A program made the position numbers and the translations under genes. A stretch of 64,000 nt of DNA, taken from positions 124,001 to 188,000 of the forward strand of contig NZ_QTPO01000006.1 in the NCBI RefSeq assembly GCF_003853645.1, written 5' to 3'. The notes beneath the pieces were generated by a model that was not told the origin of the DNA, searched no databases, and saw nothing but the letters and a program-made list of their open reading frames with translations. Below are positions 30,791 to 40,011 of the stretch, piece by piece. Each line of letters opens with the position of its first letter. Position 1 is the stretch's first letter. The DNA comes from Burkholderia sp. Bp9143 (lineage in GTDB: Bacteria; Pseudomonadota; Gammaproteobacteria; Burkholderiales; Burkholderiaceae).

Positions 30791-31183
30791 TTACTCTTGG
30801 GAAGCTGCTGCGGCGCGATCCTTCGACACCAGCTTTTCCTTGATTCGAGCCGACTTGCCCGAACGCTCGCGCAGGTAGTACAGCTTCGCACGACGCACAT
30901 CACCGCGACGCTTCACGGCGATGCTCGCCAGCAGCGGCGAGTAGGTCTGGAACGTACGCTCGACGCCTTCGCCCGACGAGATCTTGCGGACGATGAAGTT
31001 CGAGTTCAGGCCACGGTTGCGAATCGCGATCACGACGCCTTCGTACGCCTGAACGCGCTTGCGGTTACCTTCAACCACGTTCACGTTCACGATCACCGTG
31101 TCGCCCGGGGCGAATTCGGGGATCGTCTTGCCGGCGAGCGCGCGCTCGATTTCTTCCTGCTCAAGTTTTGCAATCAGATTCAT
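30791..31183 (-). CDS. rplS: 50S ribosomal protein L19
   Basis: 130 residues. The core matches L19: [37 protein letters not shown], then [24 protein letters not shown]. The ATG at 31183 follows AGGAG at 7 bp; the GTG one codon earlier is less likely. It is the last gene of the operon after trmD. The short C-terminal Ala/Glu tail ([10 protein letters not shown]) varies between species. Confidence 0.96.
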   Translation of the reverse strand: MNLIAKLEQEEIERALAGKTIPEFAPGDTVIVNVNVVEGNRKRVQAYEGVVIAIRNRGLNSNFIVRKISSGEGVERTFQTYSPLLASIAVKRRGDVRRAKLYYLRERSGKSARIKEKLVSKDRAAAASQE

Positions 31184-31316
31184 CACTGACTCCTAAAGCC
31201 ATCTTGTCGGCGTTTGCACCCGCCTGCTTCCAGGCTTGGCCCCGATAGAGGATGGATTCACATCAGGCGCCGCACACGCATGCACGGCACCGCCATTTCC
31301 CGCCCGCGACGCCGCC

Positions 31317-32111
31317 TCAGGAGGCGTTCTTCGCTTCGCGTGCGAGGTTCGCAAGCCACGCCTCGTCGGCGCGGCTCAGCAACTTCTCGCGGCGCGCCCG
31401 GACGATCAGGTCCGGCCGCTTCCGCAACGTATTCTTCAATGCTTCCTGACGCCGCCACCGCTCGATCTCGGCATGATGCCCGCCGAGCAGCACGTCCGGC
31501 ACGCGCATCCCCTCGTATTCCTCGGGGCGCGTGTAATGCGGACAATCGAGCAGCCCGTCGGCGAAGCTGTCCTGCACGGCCGACTGCGCATCGTTCAGCA
31601 CGCCGGGCAGCAGACGCACGACGGCATCCATCATCGCCATCGCCGGCAGTTCGCCGCCGGACAGAACGAAATCGCCGAGGCTGATTTCCTCGTCGACGCA
31701 ACGGTCGAGCAGACGCTGATCGATCGCCTCGTAGCGGCCGCACAGCACAATGACACCCGGCTCCTGCGCCATCCGCACCGCACGTTCGTGCGTGAACGGC
31801 GCACCTTGCGGCGACATCATCACCACACGCGTGCTCGCGACGCCCTGCTCCGCCTGCGCCGCTTTCGCAGCACCGATTGCGGCCTCGAGCGGCTTGGCCA
31901 GCATCACCATGCCCGGACCGCCGCCGTACGGACGATCGTCGACCGTGCGGTAGTTGTCCGTCGTGAAATCACGCGGGTTCCAAGTGCGCAGCCCGAAGCG
32001 CTCCTGCTTCACGGCCCGGCTGGTAATTCCCCAGTCGGTCAGCGCGCGGAACATTTCGGGAAAGAGCGTGATGACGTCGAACTGCACCGCGCTCTCCGTA
32101 ACCTGGTTCAT
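31317..32111 (-). CDS. trmD: tRNA (guanine-N1)-methyltransferase TrmD
   Basis: 264 residues with the deep-knot SPOUT fold. It methylates G37 of tRNAs to prevent frameshifting. [18 protein letters not shown] opens the protein; [18 protein letters not shown] is the cofactor-side motif; [26 protein letters not shown] is the knot, and [26 protein letters not shown] is the tRNA/active-site stretch with catalytic Asp. Its ATG overlaps the rimM stop by 4 bp. Confidence 0.96.
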   Translation of the reverse strand: MNQVTESAVQFDVITLFPEMFRALTDWGITSRAVKQERFGLRTWNPRDFTTDNYRTVDDRPYGGGPGMVMLAKPLEAAIGAAKAAQAEQGVASTRVVMMSPQGAPFTHERAVRMAQEPGVIVLCGRYEAIDQRLLDRCVDEEISLGDFVLSGGELPAMAMMDAVVRLLPGVLNDAQSAVQDSFADGLLDCPHYTRPEEYEGMRVPDVLLGGHHAEIERWRRQEALKNTLRKRPDLIVRARREKLLSRADEAWLANLAREAKNAS

Positions 32112-32788
32112 GAGTAATCGGCTTCCCAGTCGACGACGATCCGACGCGCCGCCTGATCCACCGTTTTGACATAAACGCCGACGAACGGAATCAGCCGTTC
32201 GTCGGTGGTCGGCTTACCGTCCTTGCCGACCGCCGGATACTCGACGCGCATGATCGAATGCACGCCGTTGTCGATCATCCCGCTCACTGTCCCGAGCGCC
32301 ACCGATTGCTCGTTGACGACCTCGAGGCCGATCAGGTCGACCCAATAGAATTCGTCCGCGGCCAATGCCGGGAAATCTTCTCGGCGCACGAACACGCGAA
32401 AGCCGCGCAAAGCCAGTGCGGCATCGCGGTCGCTGACACCCGCGGTATGCGCGACGACAGTATCGCCGTGCGTCTTCGACTGCAGGATGCGGGCGGACAA
32501 CCGCTCCCCACCCCGCTCCAGCCACCAGCGGCGCGCCGTGAGCAGCGCATCGCCGCCGCGACCGGCGTCGGCATGCGTCGCCACCTTGACCCAGCCTTTC
32601 AGGCCGTAGGCATCGACTACCGCCCCGACCTCGACAGCATCGTCGGGCCAGGCTTGCACCGCTTCAAGACTGCCGTGCTCGGCAGCCGCACCGGCGCTCG
32701 CGACAGAGTCGCGCTCGACCGGCTTGCGGACGAATGCGCCAAACGACGCTCGCCCGCGCTTTGCGTTACCGGAATCGTGACCGGACAT
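32108..32788 (-). CDS. rimM: 16S rRNA processing protein RimM
   Basis: 226 residues. After a 45-residue variable leader, the RimM domain runs [18 protein letters not shown]; the PRC-barrel half has [16 protein letters not shown], and the end [26 protein letters not shown]. RimM assists 30S head assembly and binds S19. The ATG at 32788 was taken because the family alignment and length fit; the 11 codons upstream carry no signal. Confidence 0.94.
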   Translation of the reverse strand: MSGHDSGNAKRGRASFGAFVRKPVERDSVASAGAAAEHGSLEAVQAWPDDAVEVGAVVDAYGLKGWVKVATHADAGRGGDALLTARRWWLERGGERLSARILQSKTHGDTVVAHTAGVSDRDAALALRGFRVFVRREDFPALAADEFYWVDLIGLEVVNEQSVALGTVSGMIDNGVHSIMRVEYPAVGKDGKPTTDERLIPFVGVYVKTVDQAARRIVVDWEADYS

Positions 32789-32828
32789 CAATGCTCCTTG
32801 CAGCCGGCACGACCGGCACACCGCGCCA

Positions 32829-33083
32829 TTAGGCAGCCGGTTGCGCCTTTTGCGCTTCCTTCACGAGACGCTGGACGGTCGGCGACAGTTGCGCGCCAAC
32901 GCCTTGCCAGTACGTCAGGCGGTCCTGAGCGATACGCAGCGATTCGCCCTTCGTGGCGACCGGGTTGTAGAAGCCGACGCGCTCGATGAAGCGGCCGTCA
33001 CGACGGTTGCGCGAATCGGTAGCGACGATGTTGTAGAACGGGCGCTTCTTCGAGCCGCCGCGAGCCAGACGGATGATAACCAT
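32829..33083 (-). CDS. rpsP: 30S ribosomal protein S16
   Basis: 84 residues, [20 protein letters not shown] at the start and [13 protein letters not shown] in the middle, a complete S16. It is the first gene of the operon, 40 bp before rimM, preceded by a strong promoter at 33130-33158. Confidence 0.97.
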
Positions 33084-33129
33084 ATGAAATCCTTCGGGAA
33101 AACCGGGTTCGAAACTACTGAAACGTGCG

Positions 33130-33158
33130 ATTATAGCCGGAAACCAAAGCCACAACAA
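33130..33158 (-). promoter_or_regulatory. Promoter of the rpsP operon
   Basis: On the minus strand TTGTTG (33158-33153), 17-bp spacer, TATAAT (33135-33130), ending 46 bp before the rpsP ATG. A perfect -10 box fits a ribosomal-protein operon. Confidence 0.85.
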
Positions 33159-33237
33159 ACACTTACGCGCAAAAATTCCGCAGACGCCCTGTTCGCCGGG
33201 CATACAATCGTCGTGTCCACGACGCTCCCCCGCCGCC

Positions 33238-34377
33238 ATGCCGCTATTTTGCGTCACCCCGGCGCGCCGCGCGCAGCACCGCCTCGCAGGCTTGCTGACC
33301 GGCCTCGTCATCTGTCTCGCATCCACCGCGGCTTGCGCCGCCCCACCGGTGGACGAACTCGTCGTGCCGCCCGGCTTCCACGTCCACTTACTGACCGACG
33401 CCGTGCCGACCGCCCGCGAAATGGCGTGGTCGCCGCGCGGGATCCTGTATGTCGGCTCGCGGGAAGGCCGCGTGCATGCATTCGTGATGCAGGAGGGCCG
33501 GATCACGGCGCGCTACGTGATCGCATCGGGGCTCGACATGCCCGTCGGCGTCGCGTATCGCAACGGCGCACTCTATATCTCCGCCGTGTCGCGCATCCTG
33601 CGCCTCGACCACATCGACGACCGGCTCGCCGGGCCGCCTGCGCCGGCGGTCGTGACGGACACACTGCCGACCGATCATCATCACGGCTGGAAATTCATCG
33701 CGTTCGGCCCCGACGGCAAGCTCTACGTGCCGACCGGCGCACCGTGCAACGTCTGCCTCGCCGATCGCAGCCGGTACGCGATCATCGCACGCATGAACGC
33801 CGACGGCAGCGGCCGCGAAGTGTTTGCCCGCGGCGTGCGCAATACCGTCGGCTTCGCGTGGCACCCCGATTCGGGCGAACTTTGGTTCACCGACAACGGT
33901 CGCGACATGATGGGCGACGACGTGCCCGACGACAAGCTGAACCGTGCGCCGCGTGCGGGCCTCGATTTCGGCTTTCCGTACTGCCACGGCGGCGACACGC
34001 CCGACCCCGAATTTGGGAGCCCCGACGTGTGCCGGCGCTATGTGCCGCCCGTGCTGAGACTCGGCGCGCACGTCGCGGCACTCGGCATGCGCTTCTATAC
34101 GGGGCCGATGTTTCCGGCGTCGTATCGCAACAACATCTTCATTGCCGAACACGGTTCGTGGAATCGCAGCACGAAAGTCGGCTACCGCGTGATGCGCGCT
34201 GTCGTGTCGGCCGACGGCAGTCATACACGCCAGACACCGTTCATCACGGGCTGGCTGCGCGCGGACGGCACCGTCTGGGGGCGCCCGGCCGACGTACTGC
34301 CGCTGCCGGACGGCTCGCTGCTCGTCAGCGACGACTACGCGGGTGCCATATACCGCGTCACCTATGCGGCACCTTGA
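33238..34377 (+). CDS. PQQ-type soluble sugar dehydrogenase, exported
   Basis: 379 residues with a signal peptide (about 1-35, ending TAACAA). The remainder is a beta-propeller of the glucose/sorbosone dehydrogenase family: [66 protein letters not shown] and [20 protein letters not shown]. The His and Arg residues that bind PQQ and Ca2+ appear to be present (DHHHGWK; EHGSWNR). The substrate sugar or alcohol is unknown. It is divergent from the rpsP operon. Confidence 0.85.
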
Positions 34378-34487
34378 CGCAGGCGAGGGGTGACCGAGGC
34401 CGACCGGGCATCGTAGAATGCGTGCCGGGCCGAGCGCCCCGCGCCGGCCTGCCGGCCGCCCATGCCAACGATAATCCGCCGCCACCC

Positions 34488-34955
34488 ATGTCCAGCAGCA
34501 CCGCACCGTCCCGCCGCTTCCGTTCCAAGACGCTCACCGCCGCCCTCGCGTTCCTGTTCGGTTCGCTCGGCGCGCACCGCTTCTACCTGTACGGCTTTCG
34601 CGACGTGTACGGCTGGGCGCACCTGCTCGCGACGATCGTCGGGATCCCGGGTTTCCTGTTGCTCGCCGCGACCCAGCGTAGTGCCAGCCTCGGCTGGTGG
34701 CTCGCCGTGCCGGGCGCGATCTCGCTGCTGGCCGCGTTCCTCGCCGCGCTGGTCTACGGCCTGCGTCCCGACGAAAAATGGGACGCGCAATTCAATGCCG
34801 ACACGGGCAAGCACAGCCGGTCAGGCTGGACGGTGATCTTCATCGTGATCCTCTCGCTGCTGATCGGCGCATTCCTGCTGATGACCGCGCTCGCGCTGTC
34901 GTTCCAGACGTATTTCGAGTCGCAAGTCGAAGCGGCAAAGCAGATCTCGCAGTAA
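34488..34955 (+). CDS. TM2-domain membrane protein
   Basis: 155 residues. Residues 14-80 form a TM2 domain: RSKTLTAALAFLFGSLGAHRFYLY with the conserved GAHRFYLG-like turn, then two hydrophobic helices. A further helix pair follows (TVIFIVILSLLIGAFLLMTA). TM2 proteins are small inner-membrane proteins without an assigned function. ATG at 34488. Confidence 0.82.
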   Translation: MSSSTAPSRRFRSKTLTAALAFLFGSLGAHRFYLYGFRDVYGWAHLLATIVGIPGFLLLAATQRSASLGWWLAVPGAISLLAAFLAALVYGLRPDEKWDAQFNADTGKHSRSGWTVIFIVILSLLIGAFLLMTALALSFQTYFESQVEAAKQISQ

Positions 34956-34972
34956 GTGCCGACGCGCGTCGA

Positions 34973-35869
34973 TCAGAACAGACTCAACTGCATGTCGTCG
35001 CGCGATTTCGCGCCGGTCGCGCCCGCCACCGCGCGCTGCACTGCCGCCCCCGCCAACGGCGCGCCGCGAAACTGCGACAGATCGAGAATGCCGTTCGTGC
35101 GCTCGTTCAACCCGAGTCGCTTCACGGCCTGACGGAAACGCTGCCGCAACAGGTCGGCCCAGATTCCCTCCCCCTTCATCCGTTTCGAGAAATCCGAGTC
35201 GTAGTCCTTCCCGCCGCGCATGTCGCGCACGCGATTCATCACCCGCTCAGCGCGATCGGGGAAATGCGCGGAAAGCCAGTTCTTGAACAGCGGCGCGACC
35301 TCCCACGGCAGTCGCAGGATGATGTAGCTCGCGTGCGTCGCGCCGGCTTCCGCACAGGCTTCCAGCACGCGCTCCATGTCCGGCTCGGTCACGAACGGAA
35401 TCATCGGTGCAATGCTGACGCCCACCGGCACGCCCGCGTCGCGTAATGCGCGGATCGTGCGCAGCCGGCGCGCAGGCGTCGCCGCACGCGGCTCGAGCGT
35501 GCGCGCGAGATCGGCGTCGAGCGTCGTGATCGTGACCGCGGCCATCACCTGCCCGCGCTCGGCCATCGGGGTCAGCAGGTCCAGATCACGCTCGATCAGC
35601 GACGATTTCGTGATCGCGGCGAACGGCAGCCCGTGATCGTGCATCACCTGGATCACGCTGCGCGTGATGCGCAGATCGCGCTCGACCGGCTGGTATGCGT
35701 CGGTGTTGACGCCGAGCGCAATCGGCTCCGGCACATAGCGCTTGCGCGAAATCTCGCGCTCGAGCAGTTCGGCCGCGTTGACCTTCGCATAGATGCGGCT
35801 CTCGAAATCGAGCCCCGGCGACAGACCCAGATAACTATGGGTCGGCCGCGCAAAGCAGTAGATGCAGCC
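34973..35869 (-). pseudogene. Host PA0069-family radical SAM gene, 3' part; 5' part cut off by the island
   Basis: The frame reads from the C terminus (DMQLSLF) upstream through LRLPWEVAPLFKNWLS, ARTLEPRAATPARR and IALGVNTDAYQP to GCIYCFARPTHSY near 35869, where homology stops. The upstream in-frame codons then hit TGA (35881-35883). The intact family needs CxxxCxxC for the 4Fe-4S cluster; here the first Cys and all upstream sequence (about 75 residues) are missing. No start codon with an acceptable RBS exists, so no functional product is expected. The missing 5' half should lie at the far end of the island. Confidence 0.9.
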
Positions 35870-35931
35870 ATCGATTATACGTCAATGACCTTGTTCACTC
35901 CTTCATTAGGCACAAAGAAGCAGCTGCTATA

Positions 35932-35951
35932 TACTGTGTTTTTATACAGTA
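35932..35951 (+). promoter_or_regulatory. LexA (SOS) box before the island radical SAM gene
   Basis: A 20-bp site TACTGT-N8-ACAGTA (CTGT at 35934-35937, ACAG at 35946-35949) whose half-sites match the E. coli-type LexA consensus and which lies 17 bp before the start codon at 35969. The N8 core is GTTTTTAT. This is the only such box that I noticed in the window. Confidence 0.85.
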
Positions 35952-35968
35952 TTTGGTGGAGGCTTGTG

Positions 35969-37042
35969 ATGACGACTGCACCGCGTAAAGGCCGAGGGAG
36001 CGCATCAAACTCGACACCACGCTTTGAATCTTTGCAACGAGAAAGCTTCCTCGATGATTGGCCGCAGGGTGCTTCGGAGGAAGACGCTCCACCGTTGAAA
36101 ACAATTATTTTTATCGAAAAAGCAAAATCAATAGTTTCAGAAAATGATTCGCCTGACGTCCCATTCGACCAGTCAGTTAACGTATACAGGGGATGTGAAC
36201 ACGGGTGTGTGTATTGCTTTGCTCGTCCAACCCATGCGTACCTGAACCTCTCACCCGGTCTAGACTTCGAAACAAAGCTTTTCGCAAAGGAAAACGCCGC
36301 AGAACTTCTGCGCCAAACGCTTTCGAAGCCGTCGTACACGCCCAAAGTAATAGCTCTCGGAACAAATACCGACCCCTATCAGCCGATAGAGCGTCGATTG
36401 TCTCTGACCGCAGCGGTGCTCGAGGTGTTAGAAGAATTCAACCATCCCGTAGCCATCACCACTAAATCGTCGCTGGTGACTCGCGACCTGCCACTGCTAA
36501 CTCGAATGGCGGAAAAGAATTTGGTCCGCGTATTCATATCTGTCACGTCTCTCGACAGGGAAATCGCCAGAACATTGGAGCCACGAGCAAGCACCCCAAC
36601 TAAGCGCCTTGAGGCAATCAAGCTGCTGAGCGACGCCGGTGTGCCAACCGGTGTCTTGGTTGCTCCCGTAATCCCGTTGCTCACCGACAAAGACATTGAG
36701 AAAATTCTCTGCGTCGCAAGCGAAGCTGGCGCGAAATACGCAGCGTACGTTTTGTTGAGACTTCCTCGCGAAGTGGCGGGGTTGTTCCGAGAGTGGCTCG
36801 CAATACACCACCCTCTGAAGGAAAACCATGTGATGAGCCTCATTCGCCAGATGAGAGGTGGCCGAGACTACGACTCAGATTTTCGAACCCGTATGAAAGG
36901 CACGGGCATATTTGCGGACCTTATACAGCAACGATTTGAAAAGGCATGCACCAAGGCAAAGCTAAACGTCGAAAGGATTCCTCTGAATACTGACTTGTTT
37001 CGCCGCCCGCCCGAATTCTCTTCACAACTCGACCTGTTTTGA
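35969..37042 (+). CDS. PA0069-family radical SAM protein, intact island copy
   Basis: 357 residues. The radical SAM cluster motif is CxxxCxxC at C76, C80 and C83 in RGCEHGCVYC. The conserved FARPTHAYLNLSPGLDFETK, GTNTDPYQPIERRL, ARTLEPRASTPTKRL, LRLPREVAGLFREWLA and RGGRDYDSDF follow in the same order as in the interrupted host gene. An N-terminal stretch of about 70 residues precedes the cluster. GGTGGAGG lies 7-14 bp before ATG 35969. The family is related to spore-photoproduct-lyase-type DNA repair enzymes; function here is inferred. It faces opposite to the host remnant. Confidence 0.92.
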   Translation: MTTAPRKGRGSASNSTPRFESLQRESFLDDWPQGASEEDAPPLKTIIFIEKAKSIVSENDSPDVPFDQSVNVYRGCEHGCVYCFARPTHAYLNLSPGLDFETKLFAKENAAELLRQTLSKPSYTPKVIALGTNTDPYQPIERRLSLTAAVLEVLEEFNHPVAITTKSSLVTRDLPLLTRMAEKNLVRVFISVTSLDREIARTLEPRASTPTKRLEAIKLLSDAGVPTGVLVAPVIPLLTDKDIEKILCVASEAGAKYAAYVLLRLPREVAGLFREWLAIHHPLKENHVMSLIRQMRGGRDYDSDFRTRMKGTGIFADLIQQRFEKACTKAKLNVERIPLNTDLFRRPPEFSSQLDLF

Positions 37043-37525
37043 ATATACGCCAATGGACCATGTCCGGACCGTGGTCACTAATCGACTCGTAGGCTTGGGT
37101 GAGCGCCACAGGCCATCACACAAGCCCTCAAGGCTCATCCGCCGCACGGTCAGTTATAAGTTCAGCGAGCACTCGCTATCTTCGACCCGGTCCGCAGCTA
37201 CTGCCACCTCGCACATCACGCGGATGCGAACAGGCAGTCTTCGGTCCGTTTACGCACACTCTCCGAAGGCCACCGCGGCTGCCGGCCCCACGACGCGTAA
37301 GTGAGAGCCCTGTTGGTCTCCGTGTTTCGGCCGTAAGCCCCATCGAACATCGAGCATCCTCGACGCTCATATGCTAACTTCCGCGGCGAGGGGAAGGTAA
37401 CGAAAAATTTCTTCGTCCAACGAGCCACAAAAAATCCCTACAAGTGATAATACCCTTCTAGTTAAGTAGTGGCAGGTGCAATCTGGCCAACATAAATTTC
37501 TAACCAATAGACTACCGGGGATACT
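37043..37525. other. Gap without a recognised gene
   Basis: About 480 bp of mixed composition. Short open frames on both strands do not show coding bias or a ribosome site, and I see no RNA gene. It probably contains the promoter of the following gene near 37,470-37,520. Confidence 0.4.
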
Positions 37526-38758
37526 TTGCTCAAATTCTACGATGCCCCTCAAGGCGCCAATATTCAACCGAATGCCGGCAAGAATGCCGCGGATTCTGGA
37601 CTTGAGCCCAATTACAAAAGCTCGGGGAACGATGCATTTGCAATAATTACGGCGGCCTGGACTCAATGGTTCTCCAGTCAAAGCAATATAGTATCCAACA
37701 CGCCCCTAGACGTTAGAATTAACGACATCGTCGCAGCAATATTCGACGATACGAACAATGGACTACCATTAAACGAATGCTTCGTCTTCGCCAATTTATA
37801 TCTCCTAGAACAGAACCTCAACAAAGATATTGCTCTTAAACCATTCTACGAAAAATTACCAAAACATTACAAACGGGCAAATAACGAAATTCTCGCCACA
37901 GCGATATCCATCGCCGCAGCAAAGAAGCAAGGATACAAGTTTCTCGGCGAAAAATCAGTTATCGATAAGCTATACGGAAAAAGCATTTGGACGAAGCCAT
38001 GGAATACATCCGGACCAGACTATCTATTGGGTAGAGCGAACGAATTTTGCTTCCTAGAAGTGAAAAGTCATGCCGGAGAATATGCACGAAAGCCCGTATA
38101 TTTTGAGAAATACAAAACACAGTCTGTTAACGCCAAACTGACACTATCCAATTCTCTCCCCCAAAGCAACAACGGCAACCAAGCGACCGCTCTCAATATT
38201 CGCCATGTCTTATCGTACGGCAACCTGCCGTATGACGTGTATGCTGGGACAACCGCGCCGGCTAGTGTTCAGTGGTTCAATAATGCAGACTCAACACAAA
38301 AAATATTACCATCTGAGTTGTGGCTGATGCAAATTGCCATTGCATTTTGTCAGTTTTTTTATCAACTAACAAAAACCGATTTCCCCATCCGACTCAGTGA
38401 TATTGATGATTTAACATATCTTGAGCGAACAGCATATCAAATGCGAGGCACGAATGATTTCATCCTTCTAACTGGACCCCGGATAGGCCGCGAGCATATT
38501 TGCGCCGTGCATCGCAACACCATAATCTTCTCACTCAAAGCACTGAAGATTTTCAGAAAATTTCGCGCCGGCACTAGGGTAGATAGACCGGATATATATT
38601 CAGTTTTCTCAGAAATTGAATCTTTAGAAAACTACGCCGTCGATACCTTAAAAATCGGAAGAGAGACGTATTACACCGAATTCGTGTCCGCGACTGGAGT
38701 TTTTTCTTTAAGCCGAAACCCTATAAATCCGCTTCAAATAAGAGATTCTCGCCGATGA
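37526..38758 (+). CDS. Unknown AT-rich protein with possible PD-(D/E)xK nuclease motif
   Basis: 410 residues, Asn- and Lys-rich, with much lower GC than its neighbours. The segment GPDYLLGRANEFCFLEVKSHAG holds D165, E178 and K180, an arrangement matching PD-(D/E)xK nucleases. The N-terminal half is helical (TTATNDIVAAIFDDTNN-type acidic stretches) and the C-terminal half has a TYLERTAYQ helix. The start is TTG at 37526 after an in-frame TAG; no ATG follows soon, so the start is the weakest point. Function unknown; a defence effector or accessory nuclease is a guess. Confidence 0.65.
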   Translation: MLKFYDAPQGANIQPNAGKNAADSGLEPNYKSSGNDAFAIITAAWTQWFSSQSNIVSNTPLDVRINDIVAAIFDDTNNGLPLNECFVFANLYLLEQNLNKDIALKPFYEKLPKHYKRANNEILATAISIAAAKKQGYKFLGEKSVIDKLYGKSIWTKPWNTSGPDYLLGRANEFCFLEVKSHAGEYARKPVYFEKYKTQSVNAKLTLSNSLPQSNNGNQATALNIRHVLSYGNLPYDVYAGTTAPASVQWFNNADSTQKILPSELWLMQIAIAFCQFFYQLTKTDFPIRLSDIDDLTYLERTAYQMRGTNDFILLTGPRIGREHICAVHRNTIIFSLKALKIFRKFRAGTRVDRPDIYSVFSEIESLENYAVDTLKIGRETYYTEFVSATGVFSLSRNPINPLQIRDSRR

Positions 38759-38998
38759 GGATAGAGGCCTAGTTGGAGGGAGCACACTTCGTCGAAGCGT
38801 CAGCCCAATCTGAGCACCGATGACATACGTCCTCGCGCCGTAGTGAATGTCCCGCAAATCGCGGCTTATTGAAAGAAGCTTTGTGCCACGCCCGACCACC
38901 GCGGCGACAATGAGCAACGCCCCTTGAGGGTCCGGCGTCTTTGTCTGCGCCTCGATTTCCGCATCCGACAGCAAATCCAGCGGCATTACCCGATTCAT
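38708..38998 (-). CDS. Small hypothetical protein, doubtful
   Basis: 96 residues from the ATG at 38998 (MNRVMPLDLLSDAEIEAQTK). AGGAGG is just upstream but only 2 bp away, which is too close, and the 3' end overlaps the convergent gene by about 50 bp. The N-terminal half looks helical and the end is basic. It may be the remains of a larger gene. I recognise no family. Confidence 0.35.
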   Translation of the reverse strand: MNRVMPLDLLSDAEIEAQTKTPDPQGALLIVAAVVGRGTKLLSISRDLRDIHYGARTYVIGAQIGLTLRRSVLPPTRPLSSSARISYLKRIYRVSA

Positions 38999-39267
38999 GA
39001 CCTCCTGCAAACGCTTCGCGCAGCGCTTTGCGATTTCGTGCGAGCGGCATCACTCTGGTAGACGATGGTGCTGACCGATGCCGGCGTTTTCTGGCATAGA
39101 ATCTTGTCGACAAACGCTACAAATTCGTAGTTTTCCAATACCCCCCAACCGTCGAGGTAGATGGGCCGTACCCTCCCAATATCATTCTATGCATGATGCA
39201 TCGACCACGTCATTCTCCGGGAGACTCGCTCAAGTAATATATCGGAACTGCGCAGCGGAGACCACGC

Positions 39268-39612
39268 ATGACCTATGCGATTGCGGAAGGCGTGCTGGAA
39301 GGCGTGCTTGGCAAGCATGCAGCCTTCATCGCGACCGCGAAGAGAAGTCCGGCTCGAGCTCGTCGTTCCCGGCAATCACGCGCGAGATGTGGCTCGGCGC
39401 CCTGCTCCTGGCTGCGGCGTGTAGCGCGCTGGTTATCTACCCTGAGGAATCGCTGGAAGTCGAGTCCTGGACAAGCGTCCTCATCGCGCTGTCGTTGCCG
39501 TACGTGGCGGGCCTGCTGATGGCGGGCCTCACGGAACTGCGGTGGAACCTGTTCGCGCTGCCCGGATTGGCGCGAATCAAGCTCCGACGGTGCAAGCGCA
39601 GCCTGACCGAAG
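39268..39612 (+). pseudogene. Remnant of a membrane glycosyltransferase C-terminus
   Basis: The first part MTYAIAEGVLEGVLGKHAAFIATAKR (in two shorter pieces here) and, one frame later, MWLGALLLAAACSALVIYPEE, then SLPYVAGLLMAGLTELRW, read as the C-terminal membrane part of a cellulose-synthase-like glycosyltransferase. The change of frame is near 39345. No catalytic part is left. The identification is by general character only; a database search is needed. Confidence 0.4.
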
Positions 39613-39616
39613 TCAT

Positions 39617-39644
39617 GAAAAAGCCCGCCGAAGCGGGCTTTTTC
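39617..39644. terminator. Terminator after the remnant
   Basis: GAAAAAGCCCGC (39617-39628) pairs with GCGGGCTTTTTC (39633-39644), loop CGAA. A perfect 12-bp stem with A and T flanks. Confidence 0.85.
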
Positions 39645-39693
39645 ACTTTGAGCCTCACTGGCCGGCTGGCCCAGGCTGTCGTCGAGGTCGCGC

Positions 39694-40011
39694 TTACGAG
39701 CCCTCGTTGTTGCGGACGTTCTCAATGTATGAATCTGCGTCTTCCTCTGGATAGTCCGGCACCGACTCGCCGTCGTGTATCTCGCATTCACCGGCTTCGT
39801 TGAGGTCCTCGCTGTAGAAGACCTTGCTCTCGCCACAGCACCAGCAGAAGCCAAACTGGCTCTTCGAGCGTGCGCAGCGCAGGTGGATATATTCGACGCC
39901 CTCATCGCCCTCGGTTGCAAGAACCACCAGCGGGTTGGCTGCCGTATCGTCGGTCCCGTAGCACCACAGGCAGGCCTTTGCTTCCGGCTGGCCACAAATT
40001 TCGTTATTCAT
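39694..40011 (-). CDS. Cys-rich small acidic protein, partner of the TPR/Sel1-like gene
   Basis: 105 residues. Cys residues occur as CLWCYGTDD and FCWCCGESK, plus GECEIH and an HLRCA, so a zinc- or iron-binding small domain is likely; the C terminus is acidic (DYPEEDADSYIENVRN). ATG 40011 follows AGGAGG at 6 bp and overlaps the stop of the upstream gene by 8 bp, so the two are coupled. I know no family. GTG 40017 was rejected because it is too close to the RBS. Confidence 0.7.
   Translation of the reverse strand: MNNEICGQPEAKACLWCYGTDDTAANPLVVLATEGDEGVEYIHLRCARSKSQFGFCWCCGESKVFYSEDLNEAGECEIHDGESVPDYPEEDADSYIENVRNNEGS

Noticed and set aside
35653..35871. 72-codon minus-strand frame starting at the island junction
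   Set aside because: It is out of frame with the radical SAM remnant, Arg-rich and without an RBS.
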